64,000 nt of DNA from CAJXZP01 sp963974475 (GCA_963974475.1 CAXBCR010000018.1:1-64000), one strand, 5' to 3'. Positions 25,735 through 35,492 are shown, counted from the first letter of the stretch. Program-made: numbers and translations. The notes: generated from the letters alone by a model not told the origin.

Positions 25735-27083
25735 TTTTTTTGTTTGTTGTTAATGGAATTTGAAGTGGTGTAGAAATCGGGTGGGAAACCGTTAATATTT
25801 CGCCATAATTCATACCAAATAGGCACATCTTGTAACAAAATCATACTTTGGGTACCTCCTCCAATTCTAAGCGATTCTGGCCAAGGATGGTCAGAAGAAT
25901 CAGGCGACACTAGTATTCTAAACATTCCATTTTTGCTGCTAAACTTATCGATGGTCACGATTACACCGCCAAAAGTTCCATAACTTGAATTCGGCCATCC
26001 TGAAAATACAACCGCTGGCCAGCCGTCAAACTGAACTCTGGTTTTTTGGCCTTTTTTGAGAAGCGGCAGGTCCATTGGTTTTACGTACATTTCAATAGCC
26101 AAATCATACTTAGCTGGCATAATGGTGATTAATTCTTCCCCTGTTTTTATAGTCTCCCCAATTCCATATTGCACCGCCTGTGTGATATATCCATCTTGTG
26201 GGGCAACGATATGATACATGCCTAATCGGATGGAATAATTCATGTATTGATTCTGAAGCTTGCTTACCTCTGTTTCCGAATCGTACATTTTAGAAAGGGT
26301 TGCAAATTTTTCCGATTTAGCTTTAGCAATGTCATCTCGGTATTGGGCTTCGATAGATGCGAGTTCAACCTTTGCATTTAAAACCATATTTCGGCTAGTT
26401 AAAAGTTTGTTCTCTCCCGAAACTTTGGTGGCTAACGATTTTTGAAGCGTTAGTTTTCGTTTTTCTAAATCGGTAAGAGACTTTAAACCCTGGTCGTATA
26501 GTGATTTCATACGCTGATATTGCAGTAGTGAAATTTCGTAATTAGTGATATACGATTCCAAATCTATACTATCGCTAGTGACCTTTAAGTAACTCTGTTT
26601 GATTTTGTTTTCGGCTTGTTGCGTTTTTAAACCACTGGTGGTCACTAAGGCATCAATCTGATTGTCTTGTGCTTTGATTTTATCCATGTAAGCTTCTACA
26701 GAAAGTTCCTTAGATTTTAATTGCTGATTGGTTCGTTCTAATAAATTGGGGTCGAAATAGGCATCCTTAATTTCAGAAATCAGTAAAATGGTGTCTCCCT
26801 TTTTTACAAAATCCCCCTCTTGAATAAACCAAGATTCAATTCTTCCATCAATGATTGAATGGATGCTTTGAGGTCTTTGGTCTGGACTTAATGCGGTAAC
26901 AACCCCTTTAGAACGGATGTTTTGCGTCCACGGAATAAATGAGATAGTAAATATTCCAAGTAAAGAAAAGAATAGTAATTTTAATGCTGTGTTTCCCTTG
27001 TTAGTGTGATTAAATCGATTTAAAGAAACGTATTTGGAAGCCGTTATTCGCTCCGTAATTTTTATTTCGGATATATTTAACAT
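25731..27083 (-). CDS. HlyD-family periplasmic adaptor
   Basis: The protein has 450 residues. A single N-terminal membrane anchor (about 35-55) is followed by a biotinyl-lipoyl-like half (IRSKGVVTALSPDQRPQSIHSIIDGRIESWFIQEGDFVKKGDTIL), a long coiled coil (about 125-285), the second lipoyl half (MYHIVAPQDGYITQAVQYGIGETIKTGEELITI) and a beta-barrel domain. This is the adaptor of a type I secretion system, linking the inner-membrane ABC exporter to the TolC-like channel. The gene starts 6 bp after the ABC gene and ends overlapping the TolC gene. Confidence 0.9.
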   Translation of the reverse strand: MLNISEIKITERITASKYVSLNRFNHTNKGNTALKLLFFSLLGIFTISFIPWTQNIRSKGVVTALSPDQRPQSIHSIIDGRIESWFIQEGDFVKKGDTILLISEIKDAYFDPNLLERTNQQLKSKELSVEAYMDKIKAQDNQIDALVTTSGLKTQQAENKIKQSYLKVTSDSIDLESYITNYEISLLQYQRMKSLYDQGLKSLTDLEKRKLTLQKSLATKVSGENKLLTSRNMVLNAKVELASIEAQYRDDIAKAKSEKFATLSKMYDSETEVSKLQNQYMNYSIRLGMYHIVAPQDGYITQAVQYGIGETIKTGEELITIMPAKYDLAIEMYVKPMDLPLLKKGQKTRVQFDGWPAVVFSGWPNSSYGTFGGVIVTIDKFSSKNGMFRILVSPDSSDHPWPESLRIGGGTQSMILLQDVPIWYELWRNINGFPPDFYTTSNSINNKQKK

Positions 27084-27089
27084 AGCTAT

Positions 27090-28748
27090 TTAGTTTTGTA
27101 AGGTTAGCGAAAGAACTTTATCTGCTTTTACTTGAATTTCTGACGCATTGGATACAGCAATAACAGTCCATTTTTGTGATTTAGCGAGAAGGAAATTAGC
27201 GATATCTTCTCGTTCTTGTTGGTTTAAATGTCTTAATGGCTCATCTAGTATTAACACCGCAGGATTATTCACAATAGCTCGTGCCAGTTTAATTTTCTGT
27301 ACTACATTATTCCCCAGGTGAATATTAGATGGAGTTAAGGGAGTTTCTAATCCTTTTGGAAGGTTCTCAAGGTCGTTTATTAAGCCGATACTATTTATTG
27401 CCTTGGTGATGTCTTCGGTAGAGATATTCGGACGCCCAAGAGTGATGTTTTCTATTAAAGTACCTTCAAAAAGAAAATCGTTTTGAAGCATAACTCCAAA
27501 ATTCCAGCGTAATGAGTCTATTTCGTAATTTATTTGAGGGATTTGATTTATTAATATCGAGCCACTATTTGGTGCGTAAACCCCAGAAATGAGTTTTAAT
27601 AAAGTTGATTTTCCAGAACCAGAATCTCCGGATATTACCAATTTTATACTTGCCGGTATGTGTAAACTGAAGTCGTTGATTGTTTTGCGAATGGTATTAG
27701 GATATTGGAAATCCAGCCCTTTTAATTCTATGTTGATTCCATTTTTATTGACGAAAGGACTCATTTGAATTCCGGATGATTCCTCCAATTGCAAATCGGT
27801 AACTTGACCTATTTTTTCTAACGCGGTTAGCACATCATATATGGTTTCTAGACTCTGAATCACCTTATCGGTACTAGAAATAACCATTAAAATAATTATT
27901 TCAGCCGCAATAAATTGACCAATATTCATACTTTGTTCAATAACCAAAAAGCCACCTAAGCCTAACAGACCACTAATAACAAGTACTTTGAAGAAAATGA
28001 GTAAGCCGTATTGTTGAATTAGTATTTGAAAATGCGATTGTCTTGAATCTAAGTATTTGGAGGTTGATTCGTCTGCTTTTTGGAGGGGCAATTCAGAATT
28101 ACCCGTCATTTTAAACGTTTGTGAAACCCTTGCGACTTCTTCCAACCAATAAGCCACTTTATATTTATATTTTGATTCTTGCAGCGAAGTTCTTAATCCA
28201 GGCTGTGCCGTAAACTGAACAATGATGACCAGTGTAAATAGTAAGAATAAACTGAATAATATAAAAATGGAGTGATAAAAGGACAGGAGAATTAACCCAA
28301 ATGTTATTTGTAAAACTGCCGCTGTAAAGTCAATTAAGATTTTGGAGAGCCCCTTTTGAATGGTAAGCGTATCAAAAAAACGGTTAACTAGCTCTGGAGC
28401 ATACTTATCGGCCATTTCATTCCATTTTATTTTGGGTAAACGAAAGGCGAAATCAAAGGTAGCTCGTGTAAAAATTTCTTGTTGAATTTTTTCCGAAATA
28501 CGAAGTTGATACACTTGCAAAATTCCTGTTAGTACAACTCCCAATACCACTAGAATGACTAAAACTATCCATGAGGTACTTACTTGCCCACCTTGAATAA
28601 GGTTCACAATGGCTTGGATGCCAAGCGGAAGTGAAAGACTTATTATGCCACTAAAAATGGCGTAGGCGTAAATTTGTTTGATGTCGTTGCGATTAGGTTG
28701 CAACAAGGCCCATAACCTACGAATAGGAGTGATTTTTTTATGATTCAT
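27090..28748 (-). CDS. ABC exporter (permease plus ATPase) with altered signature motif
   Basis: The protein has 552 residues with a six-helix ABC exporter domain (about 20-305) followed by a nucleotide-binding domain. Walker A is intact (SGDSGSGKST), as is Walker B (AVLILDEPL). The ABC signature, normally LSGGQ, is replaced by HLGNNVVQ (residues 477-484, around 27297-27320), and the H-loop region reads WTVIAVSNA with no clear switch histidine. No C39 leader-peptidase domain is present. It belongs to the type I secretion-like exporters of Bacteroidota. The degenerate site may lower ATPase turnover or make the dimer asymmetric with a second subunit, but none is encoded nearby. Confidence 0.85.
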   Translation of the reverse strand: MNHKKITPIRRLWALLQPNRNDIKQIYAYAIFSGIISLSLPLGIQAIVNLIQGGQVSTSWIVLVILVVLGVVLTGILQVYQLRISEKIQQEIFTRATFDFAFRLPKIKWNEMADKYAPELVNRFFDTLTIQKGLSKILIDFTAAVLQITFGLILLSFYHSIFILFSLFLLFTLVIIVQFTAQPGLRTSLQESKYKYKVAYWLEEVARVSQTFKMTGNSELPLQKADESTSKYLDSRQSHFQILIQQYGLLIFFKVLVISGLLGLGGFLVIEQSMNIGQFIAAEIIILMVISSTDKVIQSLETIYDVLTALEKIGQVTDLQLEESSGIQMSPFVNKNGINIELKGLDFQYPNTIRKTINDFSLHIPASIKLVISGDSGSGKSTLLKLISGVYAPNSGSILINQIPQINYEIDSLRWNFGVMLQNDFLFEGTLIENITLGRPNISTEDITKAINSIGLINDLENLPKGLETPLTPSNIHLGNNVVQKIKLARAIVNNPAVLILDEPLRHLNQQEREDIANFLLAKSQKWTVIAVSNASEIQVKADKVLSLTLQN

Positions 28749-28803
28749 TTAACCGATTTTTCCCGTTTGTCGGGGTGTATAATTACTTTTTATTGAAATG
28801 TAA

Positions 28804-29094
28804 TTATACCTCGGGTGGGGGAGTTGGAATTTTCCGGAAATATTCCAAGGTGGAAAATTGAGTGATAAATGGTGTGGTATTGGTTTTTGGAGGTAAGGTG
28901 TTTAAAAAGCAAATATCTTGGGTTAGAAGCTTCTTTTTATCCAAATCTAAATCATCTAATTCATTCTCACCTTCAAATTTCTCCAAATTGATGGTCTTGG
29001 AATCCTGGTCAATCAGGATATTATTTATAACAAAATTAATACTGGTAATAAGCAGTATAAACATTGAAATTAGATGGATGATTTTTGTTTTCAT
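28804..29094 (-). CDS. small secreted or anchored protein, first gene of exporter operon
   Basis: The protein has 96 residues. The first 25 or so form a hydrophobic signal or anchor. An acidic stretch follows (EGENELDDLDLDKKK), then a Pro-rich tail ending PTPPPEV. I do not recognise a family. It lies directly behind the operator-bearing promoter at 29106-29138 and 55 bp ahead of the ABC gene, so it is very probably expressed with the exporter. It could be an accessory membrane peptide or a transported product. The coding sense is supported by the promoter, the signal peptide and the operon position. Confidence 0.6.
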   Translation of the reverse strand: MKTKIIHLISMFILLITSINFVINNILIDQDSKTINLEKFEGENELDDLDLDKKKLLTQDICFLNTLPPKTNTTPFITQFSTLEYFRKIPTPPPEV

Positions 29095-29105
29095 ATTAAT
29101 AAATG

Positions 29106-29138
29106 CAAATATAATAGTAATACTATCATTTACGCAAA
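29106..29138 (-). promoter_or_regulatory. exporter operon promoter with perfect 13-bp operator palindrome
   Basis: Read on the minus strand, a TTTG -33 box (29135-29138) and a TATATTTG -7 box (29106-29113) are separated by 21 bp, matching the Bacteroidota consensus. Between them sits the perfect palindrome ATAGTATTACTAT (29114-29126), placed where a repressor would block polymerase. The same element precedes tetR, so TetR is the obvious candidate to bind here. Confidence 0.82.
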
Positions 29139-29264
29139 TTAAACTATCAATTATTTGCGCTGAAATAATTTTTCGTGAATTAAAAGGAAATTACGAGTGC
29201 TGTTTTAAAAGCGAATAATCTAGTTTTTTTTGCTAAAATGACTAAGTTTGAAAAAACCATTGGT

Positions 29265-29795
29265 ATGAAAAAAATAATCGCATTTGCGGGCAGTAACAGC
29301 TCAAAATCCATTAATCATCAATTAATACTTGCGGTAAACAAGCTCATGCCCAATGTGGAAGTGGAGGTTGTTAGTTTACGAGATTATGAAGCCCCTGTTT
29401 ACGGAATTGACTTAGAAGAATCAGAAGGTTTTCCAGCTACGATGACTGCTCTTTTTGATAAATTTTCAAGCGCAGATGGCTTTTTAGTTTCTACCCCTGA
29501 ACATAATGGTTTTATGCCTGCAGTGATGAAAAACACGCATGACTGGTTGTCGCGGATGGGTCGAAAAGTGTATAATGAAAAGCCTGTCGTTTTTTTAAGT
29601 ACTTCGCCTGGCGGAAGAGGTGGCGCATCTGCGCTTGGCCAAATTATGAGCGTAATGCCACATCAAGGTGCTAAGGTAGTTGGAGGCCATTCGGTGGGTA
29701 GTTTTTTTGATAAAATGGAAAACGGAATGCTCAAAGAAGGCGATGACAAACAAGCCATTTTGGGTTTGGTAACGGAGATGTTGAAGGCGATTTAA
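29265..29795 (+). CDS. NAD(P)H-dependent FMN reductase family protein
   Basis: The protein has 176 residues from the ATG at 29265 (MKKIIAFAGSNSSKSINHQ). An earlier ATG at 29238 is possible but adds nine non-conserved residues. The flavodoxin-like fold shows the FMN phosphate loop GSNSSKSIN, the STPEHNGFMPAVMKN active-site loop (about 82-95) and the SPGGRGGASAL segment (about 119-129). It reduces flavin or a quinone-like or azo compound with NAD(P)H. It is transcribed divergently from the exporter operon with about 170 bp shared between them, so it could be co-regulated, but no operator copy faces it. Confidence 0.9.
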   Translation: MKKIIAFAGSNSSKSINHQLILAVNKLMPNVEVEVVSLRDYEAPVYGIDLEESEGFPATMTALFDKFSSADGFLVSTPEHNGFMPAVMKNTHDWLSRMGRKVYNEKPVVFLSTSPGGRGGASALGQIMSVMPHQGAKVVGGHSVGSFFDKMENGMLKEGDDKQAILGLVTEMLKAI

Positions 29796-29889
29796 TTTGG
29801 ATTAATTTTATTAAATTGTTGTTAATGGCTGGACTAAATTTTAAGAAAACAGTTAAAAAAAACGTACATTCGCGGAAGTTTTACTGCTA

Positions 29890-30315
29890 ATGGAAAGATT
29901 TTTCGCCATATTTCTCACAATGTTAATACTAGTTTCCAACTCGGGACTCGTGTTTGCTGCGCATTATTGCATGGGGGGAATTGCGGATGTAAGTATTGGG
30001 TTATCTACCGAAGCCCACAAATGTGACATGGCGGATATGGATGGCCCATGTGAACATGATTCGCATCCCAAAGGATGTAATATGGACCCGGTTGACTGTT
30101 GTTCGGATGATTTCGTTCAAATTCAGTTTAATGAATCATTTAATTCTTCTAAGGCAGTACAGACCGAATTGAACACAGATTTTGTAGTCGCATTTACCAT
30201 TGTTTATTTAAATCTTTATAATTTTCAATCAGCGTCTTATTCAGATTATATGGATTATTCCCCTCCCTTATTGCAACAAGACATTTCCGTTTTGTTTCAG
30301 TCTTTTTTAATTTGA
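29890..30315 (+). CDS. HYC_CC_PP family secreted protein
   Basis: The protein has 141 residues with a signal peptide (about 1-23). It matches the small Bacteroidota family named from its invariant motifs: HYC (AAHYCMGG), CC (DPVDCCSDD) and PP near the C-terminus (DYSPPLL). Further Cys, His and Met residues (HKCDMADMDGPCEHDSHPKGCNMD) make a plausible thiol/thioether metal-binding surface. Members are commonly found beside CusA-type efflux genes, as here (95 bp upstream of the RND pump). The likely role is periplasmic metal binding or sensing linked to the pump; this is inferred from context. It appears to be the first gene of the copper island. Confidence 0.8.
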   Translation: MERFFAIFLTMLILVSNSGLVFAAHYCMGGIADVSIGLSTEAHKCDMADMDGPCEHDSHPKGCNMDPVDCCSDDFVQIQFNESFNSSKAVQTELNTDFVVAFTIVYLNLYNFQSASYSDYMDYSPPLLQQDISVLFQSFLI

Positions 30316-30410
30316 TACCATTTGATAAGTACTTGAATTACTGTTTTCTCTTTAGGATTCGGTAATATTGCTATTGTTATAGCTCATATTTATTATCAAA
30401 TTGGATTAAA

Positions 30411-33400
30411 ATGTTAAACAAAACAATAAAATATTTTCTTGAAAATAAGTTAGTTACCTTCATTCTACTCATTGCATTAATAATGGGTGGAATTGTAACG
30501 GCACCATTTAATTGGCAACTTTCATTTATGGAACGGAGCCCCGTTCCTGTGGATGCCATTCCAGATATTGGAGAGAATCAACAAATCGTTTATACCGAAT
30601 GGATGGGTCAGTCGCCTCAAGACATCGAGGATCAAGTTACCTATCCGTTAACCACTGCCTTATTAGGTATTCCGGGGGTGAAAACGATACGTAGTAATTC
30701 CATTTTTGGATTATCCAGTATCTATATCATTTTTGAAGATGATATAGAATTTTACTGGGGACGAACACGGATTTTAGAAAAATTAAATTCCTTACCTCCC
30801 GGAACGATTCCGGATGCGGTTACTCCCGCTTTGGGACCTGATGCCACTGCTTTGGGTCAAGTTTTTTGGTACACGTTAGAAGGACGTGATAAAGAAGGAA
30901 ATCCTGCTGGTGGTTGGGATCCACAAGAATTGCGAACCATTCAAGATTTTTACGTTCGCTATTATTTAACCGCAGCCACCGGTATTTCGGAGGTAGCTTC
31001 TATTGGAGGATATTTAAAAGAATATCAAATAGAAATTGATCCTGATGCTATGAAGGCACATCATGTGGATGTGGGCATGATAATGAAGGCTGTAAAAAAT
31101 AGTAATCTTGACATTGGCGCACAAACATTAGAATACAATAAAGCCGAATACCTAGTAAGAGGGTTAGGGTACATTAAGAGTTTATCGGACTTAGAGGAAA
31201 GTGTGGTGGTTCAGCATGACAAAGTCCCAATTCGATTAAAAGATGTCGCAAAAATTCAATTTGGTCCTGCCACGCGCAGGGGCGGTTTAGACAAAGGTGG
31301 CGTGGACGCTGTAGGTGGAGTGGCTGTGGCTCGTTATGGATTTAATCCATTGGAAGCCATTGATAACATAAAAGCTAAAATAGCGGAAGTAGCACCCGGT
31401 TTACCTTCCAAAACATTGGCAGATGGTACGGTATCAAGGGTAACCATTGTACCTTTTTATGACCGTTCTACTTTAATTCATGAAACCTTAGGCACATTAG
31501 AATCTTCGTTATCGCACGAGGTGCTAATTAGTATTTTGGTAATCATTGTGTTAGTTTTGAATTTACGAGCTTCTATCCTGATTTCTAGTCTATTACCAGT
31601 AGGGGTGTTAATCACTTTTATTGTAATGAAAATGTATCATGTGGATGCTAATATAGTTGCATTATCTGGAATTGCCATTGCCATTGGGGTTATGGTGGAT
31701 ATAGGAATCGTATTTACAGAAAACATAATACGGCACTTAGAAATGCCCGAGAATGAGGATGTACAAGGAAAAGAGCTGTTAAGAGTAATCTACGAAGCAG
31801 TGAGTGAAGTAGCCACTGCAATTATCACTGCGCTCGCTACCACGGTGGTGAGTTTTGTTCCTGTGTTTGCTATGCAGGCGTCTGAAGGTAAGCTTTTTAG
31901 ACCATTGGCTTACACTAAAACATTTGCATTGTTAGCATCTTTTGTAATTGGAATTATGTTTTTGCCCACCATTGCGCACATGCTTTTTTCCATTCGATTA
32001 GATAAAAAGAAAACATCTCGCATTTTCAATTCCATTTTAATTGGAGTAGGATTTTCCTTTATTCTTTTATACCAACAATGGATTGCCGTTGCTTTAATAG
32101 CCATTGGAATCAATAACTTATTGGGGTACAAATGGAGTGAAGCACGCAAAGAATGGCCTAACTTAATTAACATTGGCATCACGGTATCGATTGTGCTTTT
32201 CTTTTTGACAGAGGAATGGATGCCTTTAGGAGCGGATAAAAGTTTAATCGTTAACTTTCTATTTGTGTTTGTTTTGGTAGGTGCTATATTGTTAGCGCTA
32301 CAACTGGTAGTGCATCTGTATGTACCTATCTTGGAATGGAGTTTACGTAATAAATGGAAATTTTTAATCCTTCCCATGATCACTTTGATTTTTGGTTTAT
32401 TAGCATTTATTGGGTTTAAAAATGTTTTTGCCTTTATGCCCAATTTTGTAAAAAGTAGCAGCGCATGGACCTCCATGACCACTACTTTTCCAGGAGTGGG
32501 TAAAGAGTTTATGCCGGCATTGGATGAAGGTTCCTTCCTGCTAATGCCTACCACAATGCCGCATTCTAGCGTAGCTGAAAACATGGAGATTATTGGTGAA
32601 TTGGATCAGCACTTAAACGCTATTCCAGAGGTAGATTTAGCCGTGGGCAAATGGGGGAGAGCCAACTCTGCTTTGGATCCATCACCCATTTCAATGTATG
32701 AAAACATTATTAACTATCTACCCGAATACATGGTAGATGAAAATGGGCGTAGAGAGCGTTTTCAAGTAAATGATGAGGAAGCATTTGTACTTAAAGATGG
32801 CTCGACCTACAAGTATGGAGAGGATCCATTTAAAAAACTATCCTATGATCAATTAATTGTTGACTCTGATGGGGAATATTTAAGACAATGGAGACCGAAG
32901 ATTAGAAAAACGGATGACATTTGGAGAGAGATTTTAAAGCACTCCAAATTTCCAGGATTAACTTCTGCACCCAAATTGCAACCGATTCAAACGCGGTTAG
33001 TCATGTTGTCTACAGGGATGCGTGCTCCAATGGGAATAAAAGTATTTGGACCAGATTTAGAAACGATTGAAAAAGTAGGCTATGATTTGGAAAACATATT
33101 GAAAGAAGTGCCAAGTGTGGAAGCCGATGCTGTTTTTGCGGATCGTGTGGTGGGTAAACCATATCTCGAAATAAAATTGAATCGGGAAGCCATGGGAAGA
33201 TATGGCATTTCGGTGAAAGATTTACAAACACAACTTTCTGTTGCCATTGGAGGGAAACAACTTACCACAACGGTGGAAGGTAGAGAGCGGTTCCCAGTAC
33301 GGGTGAGATATGCTAGAGAATACAGGGATAATCCAGATGATTTAAAACGGATTTTAATTCCAACTCCAGCCGGAGTTCAGATTCCATTAGAAGAATTGGC

Positions 33401-34229
33401 AGATATTCAGTATGTACGAGGACCTCAAATCATTAAAAGTGAGGACACCTTTCTTACTTCATATGTCATTTTTGATATGAAAAAAGGAAAGGCGGAAGTA
33501 GACGTGGTTGAGGATGCGCAAAAATTAATAAACGAAAAAATTGAAAATGGAGAGTTTGTATTGCCTGCTGGAGTTACCTATCGTTTTACAGGAAATTATG
33601 AATCTCAAATAAGGGCGACCAAAAGGCTAGCCATTGTCATTCCAATAAGTTTGACACTTATCTTTTTAATTCTGTTTTTTCAATTTAAAACAGTGATTGC
33701 ATCCAGTATTCACTTTTCTGGTGTATTTGTGGCTTTTGCCGGTGGATTTATTTTGATATGGTTGTATAACCAACCCTGGTTTTTAGACTTTAATGTGGCA
33801 GGAATAAACATGCGTGATTTGTTTCAAATTCATACCATTAATTTAAGTGTAGCGGTTTGGGTAGGTTTTATTGCCTTATTTGGTATCGCTACCGATGATG
33901 GGGTTATTATGGGAACCTATATTCATCAAACTTTTGAGGAAAGAAACCCACAGACAGTGGCTGAAGTTCGTGCTGCAGTAATTGAAGCGGGTTCCAAACG
34001 GGTAAGGCCAGCCATGATGACAGCTGCCGTTGCCATTATTGCTTTACTTCCAGTATTAACTTCTAGTGGTAAAGGAGCGGATGTGGTTATACCCATGGCA
34101 ATTCCAACTTTTGGTGGAATGACTATTCAAATTATGACCATGTTTATTGTACCGATTCTTCAATGTTTTTGGAGAGAAGGAGTAATCAATAAAAAAGAGC
34201 GCAAAAAATTGAAAGCGCTAAATAACTAA
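30411..34229 (+). CDS. cusA: CusA/CzcA-type heavy-metal efflux RND pump
   Basis: The protein has 1272 residues, longer than the ~1040 usual in Proteobacteria. The extra length lies in a central membrane insertion (about 530-680) and a soluble insertion around 760-840, a form seen in Bacteroidota. RND marks include RSPVPVDAIPDIGENQQIVYTEWMGQSPQDIEDQVTYPL at the N-terminus, the GVMVDIGIVFTENI proton-relay helix, and GIATDDGVIMGTYI with RPAMMTAAVAIIALLPV in the C-terminal half. It pumps Cu(I), Ag(I) or divalent cations from periplasm or cytoplasm through the partner TolC channel. The metal specificity is inferred as copper from the copA and HMBD context. TolC follows after 10 bp. Confidence 0.93.
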   Translation: MLNKTIKYFLENKLVTFILLIALIMGGIVTAPFNWQLSFMERSPVPVDAIPDIGENQQIVYTEWMGQSPQDIEDQVTYPLTTALLGIPGVKTIRSNSIFGLSSIYIIFEDDIEFYWGRTRILEKLNSLPPGTIPDAVTPALGPDATALGQVFWYTLEGRDKEGNPAGGWDPQELRTIQDFYVRYYLTAATGISEVASIGGYLKEYQIEIDPDAMKAHHVDVGMIMKAVKNSNLDIGAQTLEYNKAEYLVRGLGYIKSLSDLEESVVVQHDKVPIRLKDVAKIQFGPATRRGGLDKGGVDAVGGVAVARYGFNPLEAIDNIKAKIAEVAPGLPSKTLADGTVSRVTIVPFYDRSTLIHETLGTLESSLSHEVLISILVIIVLVLNLRASILISSLLPVGVLITFIVMKMYHVDANIVALSGIAIAIGVMVDIGIVFTENIIRHLEMPENEDVQGKELLRVIYEAVSEVATAIITALATTVVSFVPVFAMQASEGKLFRPLAYTKTFALLASFVIGIMFLPTIAHMLFSIRLDKKKTSRIFNSILIGVGFSFILLYQQWIAVALIAIGINNLLGYKWSEARKEWPNLINIGITVSIVLFFLTEEWMPLGADKSLIVNFLFVFVLVGAILLALQLVVHLYVPILEWSLRNKWKFLILPMITLIFGLLAFIGFKNVFAFMPNFVKSSSAWTSMTTTFPGVGKEFMPALDEGSFLLMPTTMPHSSVAENMEIIGELDQHLNAIPEVDLAVGKWGRANSALDPSPISMYENIINYLPEYMVDENGRRERFQVNDEEAFVLKDGSTYKYGEDPFKKLSYDQLIVDSDGEYLRQWRPKIRKTDDIWREILKHSKFPGLTSAPKLQPIQTRLVMLSTGMRAPMGIKVFGPDLETIEKVGYDLENILKEVPSVEADAVFADRVVGKPYLEIKLNREAMGRYGISVKDLQTQLSVAIGGKQLTTTVEGRERFPVRVRYAREYRDNPDDLKRILIPTPAGVQIPLEELADIQYVRGPQIIKSEDTFLTSYVIFDMKKGKAEVDVVEDAQKLINEKIENGEFVLPAGVTYRFTGNYESQIRATKRLAIVIPISLTLIFLILFFQFKTVIASSIHFSGVFVAFAGGFILIWLYNQPWFLDFNVAGINMRDLFQIHTINLSVAVWVGFIALFGIATDDGVIMGTYIHQTFEERNPQTVAEVRAAVIEAGSKRVRPAMMTAAVAIIALLPVLTSSGKGADVVIPMAIPTFGGMTIQIMTMFIVPILQCFWREGVINKKERKKLKALNN

Positions 34230-34239
34230 TCGGACAATT

Positions 34240-35481
34240 ATGAAAGACATAAAAATATATTTAAGTCTCTTTATTCTGCTGCTTGCACAGCTTGTGCAGG
34301 CTCAGAATGAGCTTAATGGTTACTTGCAATTAGCGGCCAAAAATAATCCAGGCCTGAAGGCAAAGTTTAGTGAGTATATGGCAGCAATGGAAGTAGTGCC
34401 GCAAGTATCCTCCTTACCAGACCCCACCGTGGCTTTTGGGTATTTTGTTCAAACTCCCGAAACTCGCGTGGGACCGCAAAACTGGAATGTTTCATTAACA
34501 CAACAATTTCCATGGTTTGGGTTGTTGAAAACGCAAGGTGATGCGGCAACAAATTTTGCAAAAGCAAAATATGAGGTGTTTGAAAATGAAAAATCCAATT
34601 TGTTTTTTGAAGTAAAAACAACGTATTATGATTTTTACTTTATTGATAAAGCTATTTCCATTACACGAGATAATCTGGCCATTCTTCAAACATTTAAGAA
34701 TATTTCGTTGGTGAAAATTGAAGCTGGAAAATCAACTATTGCCGATGAACTCAGAGTAGAGATGGAAATTAACGAATTGGAAAATCAGTTAATGTTGTTT
34801 CTCGACCAAAAGAGTTCTTTGCAAGTAACTTTCAATAATTTGATAAACCAAAAAGTTCAATTAATGGCTCCAGTTGATTTACCGGAGGAGGAAATGCCTT
34901 TTGAAAAGCAAATGACTTTGGATAGTATTTTATTCGCAAATCACACGCTAAAAAGTATTGACTTTAAAATGAATGCTTTTGTGGATAAAGAAGTCGTGGC
35001 TAAAAAAATGGGAATGCCCAATTTTGGAATTGGAGTTGGCTACACTTCGGTTGGAAATAGTTCTAATCCAGCTTTGTCGAGTGCGGAAAACGGAAAGGAT
35101 ATTTTGTTGCTTCCAATGGTTTCTGTAAGTATACCGTTGTATCGCAAAAAGTACTCTGCTATGATTCGTGAAGCGCAGTATCAACAGGAAACGCAGGTGA
35201 ACCTAAAGGATGAGGTGAAAAATAAATTGACTACCGTTTACGATAATATCACCACCAATTTTAAGGATGCGGACAGACGTGTTGACTTAAACGTTAAACA
35301 AAGCGAATTAGCCAAAAAGGCCTTAAATATTTTAATGGTTTCCTACGCTACGGACGCTAAAGATTTTGATGAAGTATTACGCATGGAAAGACAATTGTTA
35401 AAATATCAATTGGAAATTGAAAAAGCGGTAACAGACAAAAACGCGGCTGTTGCTTTTACATATTATTTATTAGGTAAGTAA
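34240..35481 (+). CDS. TolC-family protein of the metal efflux complex (CusC-like)
   Basis: The protein has 413 residues with a signal peptide ending VQAQN. The family pattern includes LPDPTVAFGYFVQTPETRVGPQNWNVSLTQQFPWFG (about 50-90), which is typical of the TolC type linked to metal RND pumps, and two helical hairpin halves. It should form the outer-membrane duct of the tripartite pump with the preceding RND protein and the following adaptor (11 bp gap). There is no lipobox, unlike E. coli CusC. Confidence 0.9.
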   Translation: MKDIKIYLSLFILLLAQLVQAQNELNGYLQLAAKNNPGLKAKFSEYMAAMEVVPQVSSLPDPTVAFGYFVQTPETRVGPQNWNVSLTQQFPWFGLLKTQGDAATNFAKAKYEVFENEKSNLFFEVKTTYYDFYFIDKAISITRDNLAILQTFKNISLVKIEAGKSTIADELRVEMEINELENQLMLFLDQKSSLQVTFNNLINQKVQLMAPVDLPEEEMPFEKQMTLDSILFANHTLKSIDFKMNAFVDKEVVAKKMGMPNFGIGVGYTSVGNSSNPALSSAENGKDILLLPMVSVSIPLYRKKYSAMIREAQYQQETQVNLKDEVKNKLTTVYDNITTNFKDADRRVDLNVKQSELAKKALNILMVSYATDAKDFDEVLRMERQLLKYQLEIEKAVTDKNAAVAFTYYLLGK

Positions 35482-35492
35482 AAAATAGAAAG

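Noticed and set aside
28690..28710. GTTGCAAC site inside the ABC transporter gene
   Set aside because: A single copy inside a coding sequence, not near a promoter; it is taken as chance.
31910..32584. 224-residue minus-strand frame inside the RND pump gene
   Set aside because: Exact antisense of the transmembrane region of cusA.
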